Source: Thiosocius sp963808165
GTDB taxonomy: Bacteria > Pseudomonadota > Gammaproteobacteria > Chromatiales > Chromatiaceae
NCBI GenBank assembly: GCA_963808165.1
Contig: CAWEET010000021.1
Span: 186,001 to 250,000 of the forward strand
Direction of reading: 5' to 3'
DNA length: 64,000 nt
The translations under genes and the position numbers were made by a program. Position 1 is the first letter of the stretch; each line of letters starts with the position of its first letter. The notes under the pieces are model-generated. The model was not told the origin of the DNA. It worked only from the letters and a program-made list of their open reading frames with translations, and searched no databases. Of the stretch, positions 43,306 to 52,565 are shown one piece after another.

Positions 43306-43845
43306 CGGGGGGCTGCGGAAACGCGCTGGACTGGCGCAGGTTGCACACCGAACGCTTGCAGTCGCGCGGCGTCCAAAGATTTTCCATAAAAATCTAGCCC
43401 GCATCCGTCACCGGCATCACGGATGCTGGTGGATTTCACAGCCGCTCGGGCGCCGGGCTGGAGCGAAAGTGGTAGCCGTAGCTACCACTTGAGTGACCAA
43501 TCCGCCGGGAGCGGATTGAAACAGCCGCAGGCTGGCCCAAAGGGCGTTGCACACGGAGGTGCAACGTAAGACCAAGCCGAAGCGAGCGAGAAACCGCCAG
43601 GACCGTGATAGGGAAGCAACGAAACAGGGTGTCAAACTCGTGTCACGCGCAGATTTATCACTTTTCAGAGACATTTCAGTCTGATGTGCCATAGTTGCTT
43701 TCCGGCCGGTGACCGATGCGGGCTAGGGTTAATCACGTTGCTGTCGGCATCGCTCTGCGAATCGCACTGGCCCAGATGACGACCCTGGTCGGCGGACTGC
43801 GATGTTGGGTGGAAAGACAATCGCGGGATATATTAAGCTTTACCG
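43306..43845. other. Spacer largely filled by an inverted-repeat element
   Basis: 540 bp between the phospholipase D and endonuclease genes. Most of it is the element at 43395-43726. Immediately left of it GATTTTCCATAAAAATC (43378-43394) is a small hairpin that could terminate the phospholipase transcript. No gene is supported. Confidence 0.5.
43395..43726. mobile_element. 332-bp inverted-repeat element (full copy)
   Basis: Left end CTAGCCCGCATCCGTCACCG and right end CGGTGACCGATGCGGGCTAG are inverted repeats with one mismatch. Inside is a strong hairpin GTGGTAGCCGTAGCTACCAC (about 43471-43490). The right half is repeated at 16575-16726. No transposase is encoded, so the element is non-autonomous or a decayed IS. 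CTAG at both extremes suggests a palindromic target, as for the element at 6901. Confidence 0.75.
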
Positions 43846-44685
43846 ATGTATATGCTGAGCAATGCTGCTATTTTCCGCTGCGCCCGTTCGCTTGCCGGGC
43901 CGTTGGCGCTACTGGCGCTGCTGTTGCCGACTACCCTTCCGGCATCGGTTCCCGCGGGGGCGGAACACTGCGCGGCCGCGCTCGGCGGTGAATTGAGCGG
44001 TACCGAAGAACACCTGGACACCTCGCTGCGTTTTCTCAGCTGGAATATACAGAAAGCAAGCAACGAGGGCTGGCGCGAGGACCTGAAGAACTTTGGCAAC
44101 GGCATCCAGCTGGCGTTCATCCAGGAGGCTGCGCTGCAGGCATCGATCGCGCAGGTCATGCCAGTGCGTCTGCACCAGGCCTTTGCCGCCGGCTACACTA
44201 CGCCGAAGATGGAGACCGGTGTGCTTACCCTGAGCAGCAGCCCACCCAGCCTGCGCTGCGATCTCACGGCCCGGGAGCCCTGGCTCGGCACCCCCAAAGC
44301 CACGAGCATCACCGAGCACCCGATCCGCGGCCGCGGAGACCGTTTGCTGGCGGTGAATATGCACGCGGTTAACTTCGCGCTGGGTCTGGAGGATTTCCGT
44401 GAGCAGATCCACGAATTGGCGGTAGTGATGGACAACCATCACGGTCCGGTGATCTTCGCCGGTGACCTGAACACCTGGAGCATGGGTCGGCAGGCACTGG
44501 TCGATGGCTTTATGGAAAAGTACGGTCTGCTGCCGGTGGATTTCGCTCCGGACCTTCGGACTACGGTCTTCGGCAACGCGCTGGACCATATCTATGTGCG
44601 CGGCATCCGTGCCCAGTCCGCCCGCGTCGCGCCGGTGTCCAGTTCCGACCACAACGCCCTGCTGGTCCACCTGGAAATCCTGTGA
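43846..44685 (+). CDS. Exported endonuclease/exonuclease/phosphatase family protein
   Basis: 279 residues with a hydrophobic signal sequence (LAGPLALLALLLPTTLPASV). The EEP fold is visible: RFLSWNIQKASNEGWREDL, QLAFIQEAALQ (metal-binding Glu), LLAVNMHAVNF, VIFAGDLNTWS (catalytic GDLN) and SSDHNALLVHLEIL (terminal SDH). The substrate could be DNA, a phospholipid or another phosphodiester in the periplasm. An ATG two codons later is an alternative start. Its stop overlaps the next start (TGATG). Confidence 0.87.
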   Translation: MYMLSNAAIFRCARSLAGPLALLALLLPTTLPASVPAGAEHCAAALGGELSGTEEHLDTSLRFLSWNIQKASNEGWREDLKNFGNGIQLAFIQEAALQASIAQVMPVRLHQAFAAGYTTPKMETGVLTLSSSPPSLRCDLTAREPWLGTPKATSITEHPIRGRGDRLLAVNMHAVNFALGLEDFREQIHELAVVMDNHHGPVIFAGDLNTWSMGRQALVDGFMEKYGLLPVDFAPDLRTTVFGNALDHIYVRGIRAQSARVAPVSSSDHNALLVHLEIL

Positions 44686-45053
44686 TGCCGGGCCTGCTCC
44701 GGGCCGGCGCGATAGGGGTCACTCTGCTCGTCGCCCCGCTTGTCCTTGCTGCCGATACCGATGCGGATACCGAGGTGAACTATCTGCTGGAGTTCGTTGC
44801 GTCCAGCGGCTGCGAGTTTGAGCGCAACGATGATCGGCATGATCCTGCATCAGCGGCAGACCACTTGCGGCTAAAGTACAGCCGTGGCAAGCGCTATGTG
44901 AATTCGGCCGAACATTTCATCGACCGACTGGCGAGCGAGAGCTCCTGGACCGGCAAGCCCTATACGGTGAATTGCGACGGTGTCGAGGAGCCCACGGCGG
45001 ACTGGTTGCATCGTGCGCTGGATGAATACCGGGTTGGCACTGATCCTCGCTGA
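44685..45053 (+). CDS. DUF5329 (YfeK-like) exported protein
   Basis: 122 residues from the ATG at 44685 (GTG at 44682 also possible). A signal peptide ends near LAADT (residue 23). EVNYLLEFVASSGCEFERND, AADHLRLKYSRGKRYVNSAE, HFIDRLASESSWTGKPYTV and WLHRALDEYR match the DUF5329/YfeK family of small periplasmic proteins of unknown function. Two conserved cysteines (SSGCEF and VNCDG) could pair. It is translationally coupled to the endonuclease/phosphatase gene. Confidence 0.8.
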   Translation: MPGLLRAGAIGVTLLVAPLVLAADTDADTEVNYLLEFVASSGCEFERNDDRHDPASAADHLRLKYSRGKRYVNSAEHFIDRLASESSWTGKPYTVNCDGVEEPTADWLHRALDEYRVGTDPR

Positions 45054-45358
45054 GCCGATGATAGTTGTCCGCGCCTGACCCAGGCCGCCGTTCTTCCCGG
45101 CCGGCTGTTTACACGGCGAACGAAGTGACTCACGGTTATCGAATTCGAAAGCTGAACGGCCCGGACTGGTGCATCGATCGCGCGGTCCGGACGCCGGCCC
45201 CCCCAACGTCGAGCCTCGCAGACGTCCGAGCGAAACAGGGGCCCTGCAGCGGCAGCGCGGAGCCTAAGGTGCCTTGCATTGCTCGCCTGCATCCGCCGCA
45301 GGCGCTTGTCGTGGCGATTTGCTGCACCGAGCTCTGATCGCCTTGGCCAATCGCGTGT
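45054..45358. other. Intergenic between convergent genes, nothing recognized
   Basis: About 305 bp separating the DUF5329 gene from the end of the RND pump gene. Short ORFs only; no convincing terminator or repeat was found. Confidence 0.45.
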
Positions 45359-48300
45359 TTACTCCGCCTTGCTTGTCGCCACCTCGGCATTCGGTTCGCC
45401 GCTTGGCTTGATCGCCTGCGACGTGCCATGGAACTTCTCGCGCAGATGCTGGAAGACCACGTACAGCATCGGGATCAGGAAGATGCCCAGCGTCGAGGCG
45501 ACCAGCATGCCGCCGAATACCGCGGTGCCGACGCCACGCTGGCTGGCCTCGCCGGCGCCGCTGGCGATGACCAGCGGGACCAGCCCGAGGATGAAGGCGA
45601 AGCTGGTCATGAGTACGGCGCGGACACGCAGCCGCGCACCGTTGACGGCTGCCTCCAGGATGCTGTGTCCACTGGCTCGCTGGGCCATCGCGAATTCCAC
45701 GATCAGGATCGCATTCTTGCTGGCCAGGCCGATAAGCACCACGATGCCGACCTGCGCATAAAGGTCGTTGGGCAGCCCCGCGATCCACAGCGCCGCCATG
45801 GCCCCGAGCACACCGATGGTGACCGACAGCAGCACCGCGGCCGGCATCGCCCAGCTCTCGTAGAGTCCGACCAGCACCAGGTAGGCGAACAGCACCGCCA
45901 GCCCCAGCACGATCGGGGTCTTGCCGCCGGCCTCTTTTTCCTGGAAGGCGGTGCCGGTCCAGTCGAAGCCATAACCGGAGGGCAGGGTGTCGGCCGAGAT
46001 CGCCTCCATCGCGAGCAGTGCATCGCCGGAGCTGCTCCCGGTCGACGGCCCGCCCTGGATGGTCACGCTGCGGTAGTTGTTGTAGCGTTGCAGCAGCGGC
46101 GGGCCGAGCTGCAGCTCCGGCGACATCAGGGCGCGCACCGGCACCATGTCGCCGTTGGCATTGCGCACGTGGATGCGATAGACATCCTCAAAGCGCTTGC
46201 GGTCCCGCTCCTCGCCCTGGACCTGGACCTGCCAGACGCGGCCGAACCTGTTGAAGTCGTTCACGTAGTAGCCGCCGAGTGTGGCCTGCAGCGCCGTGAA
46301 GATGTCGTTCACCTGAAGGCCAAGGGTCTGCGCCTTTTCGCGATCGATGTCGAGATAGATCTGGGGGTTGTCGGTCGCCCAGGTGGAAAAGACCCGGCTC
46401 AGGGTCGGATCCTGGTTCGCTGCCAGCACCAGCGCCCGCATCACCGCCGCCAGTTCCTCCGGTGGCCGGCCCTGGAGGTCTTCGAGCTGGTACTCGAAGC
46501 CGCCCCCGGTACCCAGCCCGATGATCGGCGGCAGGTTGAATGGAATCACCCGGGCAGCGGGGATCGCGGCGGTCTGGGCGGCCACGCGCCCGATGACGGC
46601 ATTCACCTTGAGCTCGGGTGTGGTGCGCTGATCGAACGGCTTCAGACGGCCCACGATCAGCGCGGCATTGGACTGCACGGCCCCGTCAAGCAGGCTGTAG
46701 CCGGGTACCGCCAGCACCCACTCGACCGCCGGGTCGGCGCCGACGATCTGCTCTACCTGCTTCACCACTTCGAGCGTCCGGTTCACCGAGGCGCCCTGCG
46801 GCAGCTGCACCTGGGCCATGAACGCGCCCTGATCCTCTTCCGGCAGGAAGCCGGTCGGCGTCACCTGGAACAGCCAGCCTGTGGCCAGCCCGAAGCCTGC
46901 CACCAGGATCAGTACCAGCGCGGAGACGCGCACCAGCCTAGCCACCACATAGGCGTAGCCGTCGCGCACGCCGTCGATGCCACGGCTGACGCGGCCCATG
47001 ATGCCGCGTTTCTCGTGGCTGGGCTTGAGCAGAATCGCGCACAGCGCCGGCGACAGTGTCAGCGCGTTGACGGCCGAGATCAGCATCGAGAACGCGACCA
47101 CTGCCGCGAACTGCTGGAACAGCTGACCGGTGATGCCGGGTATGAAGGCCACCGGCACGAACACCGACAGCAGCACCAGGGTGATCGCGATGATCGCGCC
47201 GCTGATCTCACCCATGGCCTTCTTCGCCGCCTCCCTCGGTGGCAGCCCGTCTTCCTCCATGATGCGCTCGACGTTTTCCACCACCACGATGGCGTCGTCG
47301 ACGACGATGCCGATTGCGAGCACCACGGCCAACAGCGAGATGGTGTTGGCGGAGAAACCGATGGCCAGCAGGAAGGCGAAGGTGCCCACCAGTGCCACCG
47401 GTACAGCGATCAGCGGGATCAGCGTCGCACGCCAGCTCCCGAGGAAGATGAACACCACGATGATCACCAGGACGAATGCCTCGAACAGGGTGTGGACCAC
47501 TTTTTCCAGGCTGGACTTCACGAAGTCGGTGGTGTCGTAGACGACCGCATATTTCAGGTCGTCCGGGAAGCGTTGCGCCAGGCGCTCCATGGCTGCCTTG
47601 ATGCCATCGCCGACGGATACCGCATTGGCCCCCGGCGAGAGGTAGATTGCCATCGCGGCCGAGTCGGCGCCGTTCAGCCGGCTGACCGAGTCGAGTTGCT
47701 TGGAGCCCAGCTCCACCCGGCCGACATCCTTGACCCGCACCGTCGATCCATCCGGATTGGCGCGCACGACGATCTGCTCGAACTCCGCGGCATCGGTGAG
47801 TCGCCCCTGGGTCTGCAGGCTGATCTGAAACTGCTGGTCGTCGGTCATGGGCTGTGCGCCGATGCGTCCCACCGCCGCCTGCACGTTCTGCGCGCGGATT
47901 GCGTTGATCACATCCGTGGGTGTGAGCCCCAGCGCCGTGAGCTGCTCGGACGACAGCCAGATACGCATGCTGTAGTCGAGCGGGCCGAACTGGTACACCT
48001 CGCCGACGCCCGGCACCCGGGCCAGCGTGTCGATGACGTTTATCGTCGCGTAGTTGCTCAGGAACAGGGCGTCGTAGTTACCCTTCGGTGAGTACAGACT
48101 CACCACCTGTAGCATGGCGGTGGACTTCTTCTTCACCGATAGCCCTTGGCGCTTGACCTCTTCGGGCAGACCCGGCTCCGCCAGTGCGACCCGGTTCTGG
48201 ACGTTGACCGTATTGATGTCCGGGTCGGTCCCGAGCGCGAAGGTGACGGTCAGCGAGTAGCTGCCGTCGTTGGCGCTGGTCGACTTCATGTACAGCATGT

Positions 48301-48523
48301 TGTCCACGCCATTGATCTTGGACTCCACCGGCTGCGCCACGGTGGATTCCACGACCGCGGCTCCGGCGCCTGGATAGGACGCAGTGACCGAGACCTGTGG
48401 CGGGACGATGTCCGGGAACTGCGCCACCGGGATCTGGGTCAGCGCGATCAGGCCGGCCAGCGTGATGATCGTCGAGATGACGATGGACAGCCGCGGCCGG
48501 TCGATGAAGATGTCCGAGATCAT
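45359..48523 (-). CDS. RND multidrug efflux transporter, HAE-1 family (AcrB/MexB-like)
   Basis: 1054 residues, normal for the family. The N-terminus MISDIFIDRPRLSIVISTII is typical. VPPQVSVTASYPGAGAAVVE and TVAQPVESKINGVDNMLYMK follow, the proton-relay Asp pair lies in LAIGIVVDDAIVVVENVERI, and the relay Lys in GLASKNAILIVEFAMAQRA. It pumps amphipathic compounds from the periplasm outward using the proton gradient. Its start overlaps the adaptor stop (ATGA), so both are one operon. No TolC-type outer-membrane factor is encoded nearby, so that partner must come from elsewhere. Confidence 0.95.
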   Translation of the reverse strand: MISDIFIDRPRLSIVISTIITLAGLIALTQIPVAQFPDIVPPQVSVTASYPGAGAAVVESTVAQPVESKINGVDNMLYMKSTSANDGSYSLTVTFALGTDPDINTVNVQNRVALAEPGLPEEVKRQGLSVKKKSTAMLQVVSLYSPKGNYDALFLSNYATINVIDTLARVPGVGEVYQFGPLDYSMRIWLSSEQLTALGLTPTDVINAIRAQNVQAAVGRIGAQPMTDDQQFQISLQTQGRLTDAAEFEQIVVRANPDGSTVRVKDVGRVELGSKQLDSVSRLNGADSAAMAIYLSPGANAVSVGDGIKAAMERLAQRFPDDLKYAVVYDTTDFVKSSLEKVVHTLFEAFVLVIIVVFIFLGSWRATLIPLIAVPVALVGTFAFLLAIGFSANTISLLAVVLAIGIVVDDAIVVVENVERIMEEDGLPPREAAKKAMGEISGAIIAITLVLLSVFVPVAFIPGITGQLFQQFAAVVAFSMLISAVNALTLSPALCAILLKPSHEKRGIMGRVSRGIDGVRDGYAYVVARLVRVSALVLILVAGFGLATGWLFQVTPTGFLPEEDQGAFMAQVQLPQGASVNRTLEVVKQVEQIVGADPAVEWVLAVPGYSLLDGAVQSNAALIVGRLKPFDQRTTPELKVNAVIGRVAAQTAAIPAARVIPFNLPPIIGLGTGGGFEYQLEDLQGRPPEELAAVMRALVLAANQDPTLSRVFSTWATDNPQIYLDIDREKAQTLGLQVNDIFTALQATLGGYYVNDFNRFGRVWQVQVQGEERDRKRFEDVYRIHVRNANGDMVPVRALMSPELQLGPPLLQRYNNYRSVTIQGGPSTGSSSGDALLAMEAISADTLPSGYGFDWTGTAFQEKEAGGKTPIVLGLAVLFAYLVLVGLYESWAMPAAVLLSVTIGVLGAMAALWIAGLPNDLYAQVGIVVLIGLASKNAILIVEFAMAQRASGHSILEAAVNGARLRVRAVLMTSFAFILGLVPLVIASGAGEASQRGVGTAVFGGMLVASTLGIFLIPMLYVVFQHLREKFHGTSQAIKPSGEPNAEVATSKAE

Positions 48524-49779
48524 TGGCCGGCGGCCCCGGTGTCGTCTGCGGCCGCCGCTGCGGCTGTGTTTTTCCCGGGCGCCGAGTCGGCCGAGTCAAC
48601 CGCTTCGGGCGGTGGCGTAGCCGGGGGTGGGGTGGCGCTCACGACCTGCCCGGGCCGCACCTTCTGCACGCCCTGTGTGATCACCAGCTCGCCGGCCTTG
48701 AGCCCGGTCGTGACCGAGGTCACCATACCGTGGATCTCGCCCACTTCCACGCGTCGCACCTGGGCCTTGTTGTCGGCGTCGACGATCAACACGAACACCC
48801 CCTGCTGGTCGATCTGCAGCGCCGATTGCGGCACGACGATGGCCGATTCGGGTTCACCTGACTGCAGTGCCACGCCGACATACTGACCGTCTACCAGAAT
48901 GCCATCGGGATTGGGAAACTGGGCACGCAGCGTGACCGAGTCGGTGCCGGGGTCCGTGGTCACGTCCACGAAATTGATCTTGCCGGTGTGCCCGTAGAGG
49001 CTCGCGTCCGGCAGCCGCACCTTGACCACGACCCCCGCGGGGTCGACGCCCTTGTCCTGCAGATCGCGACGTGCCTCCAGCAGTTGCCGCTGGGTCAGCG
49101 GGAAATCCACATAGATTGGATCACGGCTGACGATGGTTGCGAGCGGCCCGGAGTCCGGCCCGACCAGATTGCCGACCGTATAGCTGGCCCGTCCGATGCG
49201 CCCGGCCACAGGCGCGCTGATGCGCGTATACCCGAGGTCGAGCTCGGCGGCGTTGAGCGCCGCCTTGGCCTGGGCGATGCCGGCCTCGGCGATGGAGGCG
49301 GCTGCCTTGAGTTCGTCCACCCGGGACTTGGCAATGTTGTTGCTCTTGACCAGTTCCTGACCGCGCCTGAACTGGGCATCGGCATTCTCCGCGTCCGCCA
49401 AGGCCTTGGCGACATCGGCCTTGCGCTGCTCGACGACCGCCTGATACTGGTCCGGTTCGATCTGGAACAACACGTCGCCCGCCGCGACCGGCTGTCCCTC
49501 GGTAAAGCTGCGCTCCTTGAGAAAGCCCTGCACACGCGCGCGAAGTTCGACCCGGTCGATCGCCACCACCCGGCCGACAAAGTCCAGTTGCGACTCGATG
49601 GGCTTCACCTCGGCAGCCACCGCGATCACCGAGGGCGGCGGTGCCTTGCTGGCCATCGGGTCCGCGTCCTGTCGGCCGTCGCTGCAACCCGCGGGCAAGA
49701 GCAGCGACGCAAACGCAAGACCGAGCGTGAGTGCGGCGGCCTGGCGTGGCGCGCGACAGGCGGCGACTGGACTCGACAT
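48520..49779 (-). CDS. RND periplasmic adaptor lipoprotein (AcrA/MexA-like)
   Basis: 419 residues from the ATG at 49779; the open frame upstream is not used. A lipobox LLLPAGC anchors it in the inner membrane. FVGRVVAIDRVELRARVQGF, KERSFTEGQPVAAGDVLFQI and the helical hairpin with ADAENADAQFRRGQELVKSN are followed by DLGYTRISAPVAGRIGRA and PQSALQIDQQGVFVLIVDAD. It bridges the pump to an outer-membrane channel. The last residues are Ala/Asp-rich and low complexity. No regulator gene adjoins the operon. Confidence 0.93.
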   Translation of the reverse strand: MSSPVAACRAPRQAAALTLGLAFASLLLPAGCSDGRQDADPMASKAPPPSVIAVAAEVKPIESQLDFVGRVVAIDRVELRARVQGFLKERSFTEGQPVAAGDVLFQIEPDQYQAVVEQRKADVAKALADAENADAQFRRGQELVKSNNIAKSRVDELKAAASIAEAGIAQAKAALNAAELDLGYTRISAPVAGRIGRASYTVGNLVGPDSGPLATIVSRDPIYVDFPLTQRQLLEARRDLQDKGVDPAGVVVKVRLPDASLYGHTGKINFVDVTTDPGTDSVTLRAQFPNPDGILVDGQYVGVALQSGEPESAIVVPQSALQIDQQGVFVLIVDADNKAQVRRVEVGEIHGMVTSVTTGLKAGELVITQGVQKVRPGQVVSATPPPATPPPEAVDSADSAPGKNTAAAAAADDTGAAGQ

Positions 49780-50489
49780 CGGTGCATCCCCTGATGACTG
49801 GCTAAGCGCTGGATTGTATGCGCTGAACTGGATCGATGCGAGCAAGCGCGAGAGATCGGCCAGCTTTCCTGGCGCACCACGAAGCCAAGTTCTTGGAACA
49901 CCCGCCCGAGCACGTCGGGTCTCCGGAGAACGCGATCACGGCGCGGCCTTGCTTGTTTCAGGGTGGGTGCCGATGGGGCAGCCCGGCAATCCACCCCGAT
50001 TTCGTGACAGGTGGGACGGGTGCCGAGGGACAGGCGTCTGCAGCGTTCGCCTGAGCGGTGCGTCCCTCGCCCGGCAAAGTGTGCCGGGTGTCTCAACAAC
50101 ATCAGGCCGACACCGCGCGATTGATTATTCGCATTAACGCTCAATGGGCAGCGTGATATCGCTCAATCAAACCTTGAGGCAGGTTTCGTCGCTTGGGCCG
50201 CGAATCACAGTGTGCGTTCGCGCACAGCAAGAGGGAAACAGTGACGAGGGGCTGGTAATCGAGTTCGACGATCGTGGCGGCGCCCTGGTAACCATTACAC
50301 AGCAAGAATGAGTAGCGATATTCCGGGGTATTCGGAAGCGGCTGTGCGACCGTCGATCTGGACAGGTACTGGTTGCGTCCCTGCCGATCCGGTAGGAAGG
50401 CAGGCAGAACGGAGAGAGACCTGGGCATGCGGCTGACACTTCAGCCGCATGCACGGCCGCGGAAAACCGCAGCCGTGTCTGATCAACGG
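49780..50489. other. 710-bp spacer with strong hairpins, no supported gene
   Basis: Near its right end, about 50428-50453 form a near-perfect stem around GCATGCGGCTGA and its complement, and a second GC-rich hairpin follows at about 50455-50475. Read on the minus strand they lie just after the tandem-repeat gene and probably terminate it, though without a T-run. A minus-strand frame at 50141-50428 is open but starts inside the hairpin and lacks a ribosome binding site. Confidence 0.5.
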
Positions 50490-51368
50490 TCAAGCGGATC
50501 CAGCGGCGCGCCACAAGAGAATGTGCCCATCTGTCCGTCGCTTGACGACCCAGCCGGATGCGGCGAGGCGGTCGCCCCATGCGCCCAGGCCCTGATCCGG
50601 ACGCGGAGCGGTATGGGCCACGGTCTGTTGGTTCATGTTGCCGTTGCCCCAGAATAGGATGCTGCCATCGGCGGCGTGTTCGACATTCCAGCCGGTTGCG
50701 GCGAGACGGTCGCCCAGTGCGCCCAGGCCCTGATCCGGACGCGGAGCGGTATGGGCCGCGGTCTGTTGGGTCTTGTTGCCGTTGCCCCAGAACAGGATGC
50801 TGCCATCGGCGGCGTGTTCGACATTCCAGCCGGTTGCGGCGAGACGGTCGCCCAGTGCGCCCAGGCCCTGATCCGGACGCGGGGCGGTATGGGCCACGGT
50901 CTGTTGGGTCTTGTTGCCGTTGCCCCAGAACAGGATGCTGCCATCGGCGGCGTGTTCGACATTCCAGCCGGTTGCGGCGAGACGGTCGCCCAGTGCGCCC
51001 AGGCCCTGATCCGGACGCGGGGCGGTATGGGCCACGGTCTGTTGGGTCTTGTTGCCGTTGCCCCAGAACAGGATGCTGCCGTCGGCGGCGCGCTCTACGT
51101 TCCAGCCGGTTGCGGCGAGACGCTCCGCCAATCCATCGATTGCGGTGTCGCTGCGTTGCAACGTCGTGGCTTCAGCGGTCCGGTGTAAACCGCTGTTCGG
51201 ATAAAGCAGCAGATTGGCATTGGCATCCTGCTGCACCCGCCAGCCCCTGTCGGCCAGGGCATCGGTGAATGCCTGAAAGTCACTGGCGAGAGATGCCGAG
51301 GTGCCAAGCCCCATCAGCAGCAACGGCGCAGTGCACCAGAAATGTACGGGTACCGGGTGACTGAACAT
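50490..51368 (-). CDS. Exported protein of tandem 46-residue repeats
   Basis: 292 residues with a signal peptide (TAPLLLMGLGTSASLAS). After a divergent first unit (LADRGWRVQQDANANLLLYP) come four nearly identical 46-residue units, LAATGWNVEHAADGSILFWG plus a linker NGNKTQQTVAHTAPRPDQG, and a divergent last unit (LAASGWVVKRRTDGHILLWR). The DNA repeats are exactly 138 bp long. Each unit looks like a small alpha-beta or beta hairpin element joined by a Pro/Thr linker. No family is recognized. Its upstream region is AT-rich (to about 51480). Confidence 0.75.
   Translation of the reverse strand: MFSHPVPVHFWCTAPLLLMGLGTSASLASDFQAFTDALADRGWRVQQDANANLLLYPNSGLHRTAEATTLQRSDTAIDGLAERLAATGWNVERAADGSILFWGNGNKTQQTVAHTAPRPDQGLGALGDRLAATGWNVEHAADGSILFWGNGNKTQQTVAHTAPRPDQGLGALGDRLAATGWNVEHAADGSILFWGNGNKTQQTAAHTAPRPDQGLGALGDRLAATGWNVEHAADGSILFWGNGNMNQQTVAHTAPRPDQGLGAWGDRLAASGWVVKRRTDGHILLWRAAGSA
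50560..51111 (-). repeat. Four 138-bp in-frame tandem repeats
   Basis: The motif GGATGCTGCCATCGGCGGCG (plus strand) recurs near 50657, 50795 and 50933, and with one change near 51071, always 138 bp apart. Adjacent units differ at only a few positions, so the array is young and prone to copy-number change. It lies entirely inside the coding sequence. Confidence 0.9.
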
Positions 51369-52087
51369 GTTTGTCTACTCTCCTTGGCCAGGGTGGCTGA
51401 TGTACGTGCCGGTGCAGCCACCGGATCACTGTCGGAACGAGTCTAGTACAAAAATAATATGAGTCAATGGGTTAAAGCATTTTATTGACAATCTTCTCAT
51501 GTGTTCTCTGGCTCGGGCTGAAGCCGAGCGAATAGGGCGTCATCTCTGTGACAGGCGGCCGCCTGGAGTTGTTGCTGAGACCGTTGGGTCAACCTCGGTC
51601 GGCGCGATAGATGTTGCATGGTCGTGTCGTCGCGAGGAGTCATGGGTAAGGCGGTGCGGTTGGCAACAAGGCAGCGATCGATGGGTGTGGACGTCAGTTG
51701 AACGGGGTCGGCGACAAAACAGCCGGCGACTCATGGGGCAAGCTGAAAAGGGGCGGCCGCAAGCGCCCTGCTCGTCGAGTGGTATCTGCAGAATCATCTG
51801 CCCGGACTCGACGCGCGAGTCACGTTGGGCAAACGGAAGCGGAGGCGGGCTCCAGCGCATGGTTGTCCGGGTAAGCAAACTGTCAGGGCATTGAAATGCC
51901 AGCCCAAGGATTTGGGCTCTTCGCCGGTCTTGTTGCCCGGGCAACGGGCTGCTGCCGAGGCGGGACGTCTCACGGTTTGTCTGCCGAGGGACCAGGCCGG
52001 CCGCTGCGGCAACGGGCCGCTGTACGACCAACGGCCGGTCGGGCATCCTGGGGTTCGTGCACGCCGCCGCCTGCGCGGCGGCCCGGC
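51369..52087. other. Intergenic 720 bp, AT-rich at its left end
   Basis: The first 110 bp are clearly AT-richer than the surroundings (aaaaataatatgagtcaatg) and presumably carry the promoter of the minus-strand tandem-repeat gene. The remainder has only overlapping, unconvincing frames on both strands. Confidence 0.45.
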
Positions 52088-52357
52088 TCAGGCGTGGCCG
52101 GCCTTGCTCGTCGGGGTCCCACGCATGATCAGGTCGACCCAGGGCCAGCCGCTCTGCACCAGCTGTTGGGGCGGTGAGCTGCGTCCCTGGTCCATGGACC
52201 AGGACCGCTCCAGCGCCCGCAGCCACCATGCCTTCAGTTCTCGGAACCCCGCCGCAATCGCTTGGCTGCGCACCTGCTGCGCTTGGGCCAGATAATGCTC
52301 AACATCGGGTTCACCATACGCATTCAGGCGGACACCGGATTCGTTTATGTACTGCAT
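52088..52357 (-). CDS. Small hypothetical protein, possibly RSP_7527-like
   Basis: 89 residues, ATG at 52357 preceded by AGGTG. The N-terminal half (RLNAYGEPDVEHYLAQAQQV followed by RSQAIAAGFRELKAWWLRAL) resembles small proteins annotated as RSP_7527 family, which share an N-A-Y-G start and a basic amphipathic helix. The rest looks less conserved and the true end may be shared with decayed sequence. It is divergent from a LysR regulator across about 200 bp of AT-rich DNA, so regulation by that protein is plausible. Confidence 0.5.
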   Translation of the reverse strand: MQYINESGVRLNAYGEPDVEHYLAQAQQVRSQAIAAGFRELKAWWLRALERSWSMDQGRSSPPQQLVQSGWPWVDLIMRGTPTSKAGHA

Positions 52358-52565
52358 TTTTTCACCTAAAACAAAATCATCTAAAAATTGGATTCAGCGG
52401 TTTCGGTAGGGATTCGCCAGTATTGAGAATGCCACTTCGTGGCGAAAATACTTTAAAATACCGCAGCATCATTAGTTGTTAGCGGCTATATTAGAAGAAG
52501 CTGTTGTTCTCCACAAATGATGCTTTTTCGAAGATAGATGAGAAATTTTCAATTAAAGAAATCCG

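Noticed and set aside
45428..48091. 887-codon open frame on the plus strand
   Set aside because: Antisense shadow of the RND transporter gene, rich in His, Gln and Arg with no recognizable domain.
50141..50428. 95-codon minus-strand frame with a protein-like middle
   Set aside because: Its ATG lies in a strong hairpin, no ribosome binding site precedes it and no family is recognizable; kept as spacer.
50558..51268. Repetitive plus-strand frame and possible CRISPR-like periodicity
   Set aside because: The 138-bp periodicity is that of the minus-strand repeat protein; units are contiguous with no spacers, and the plus-strand frame has no signal peptide or ribosome binding site.
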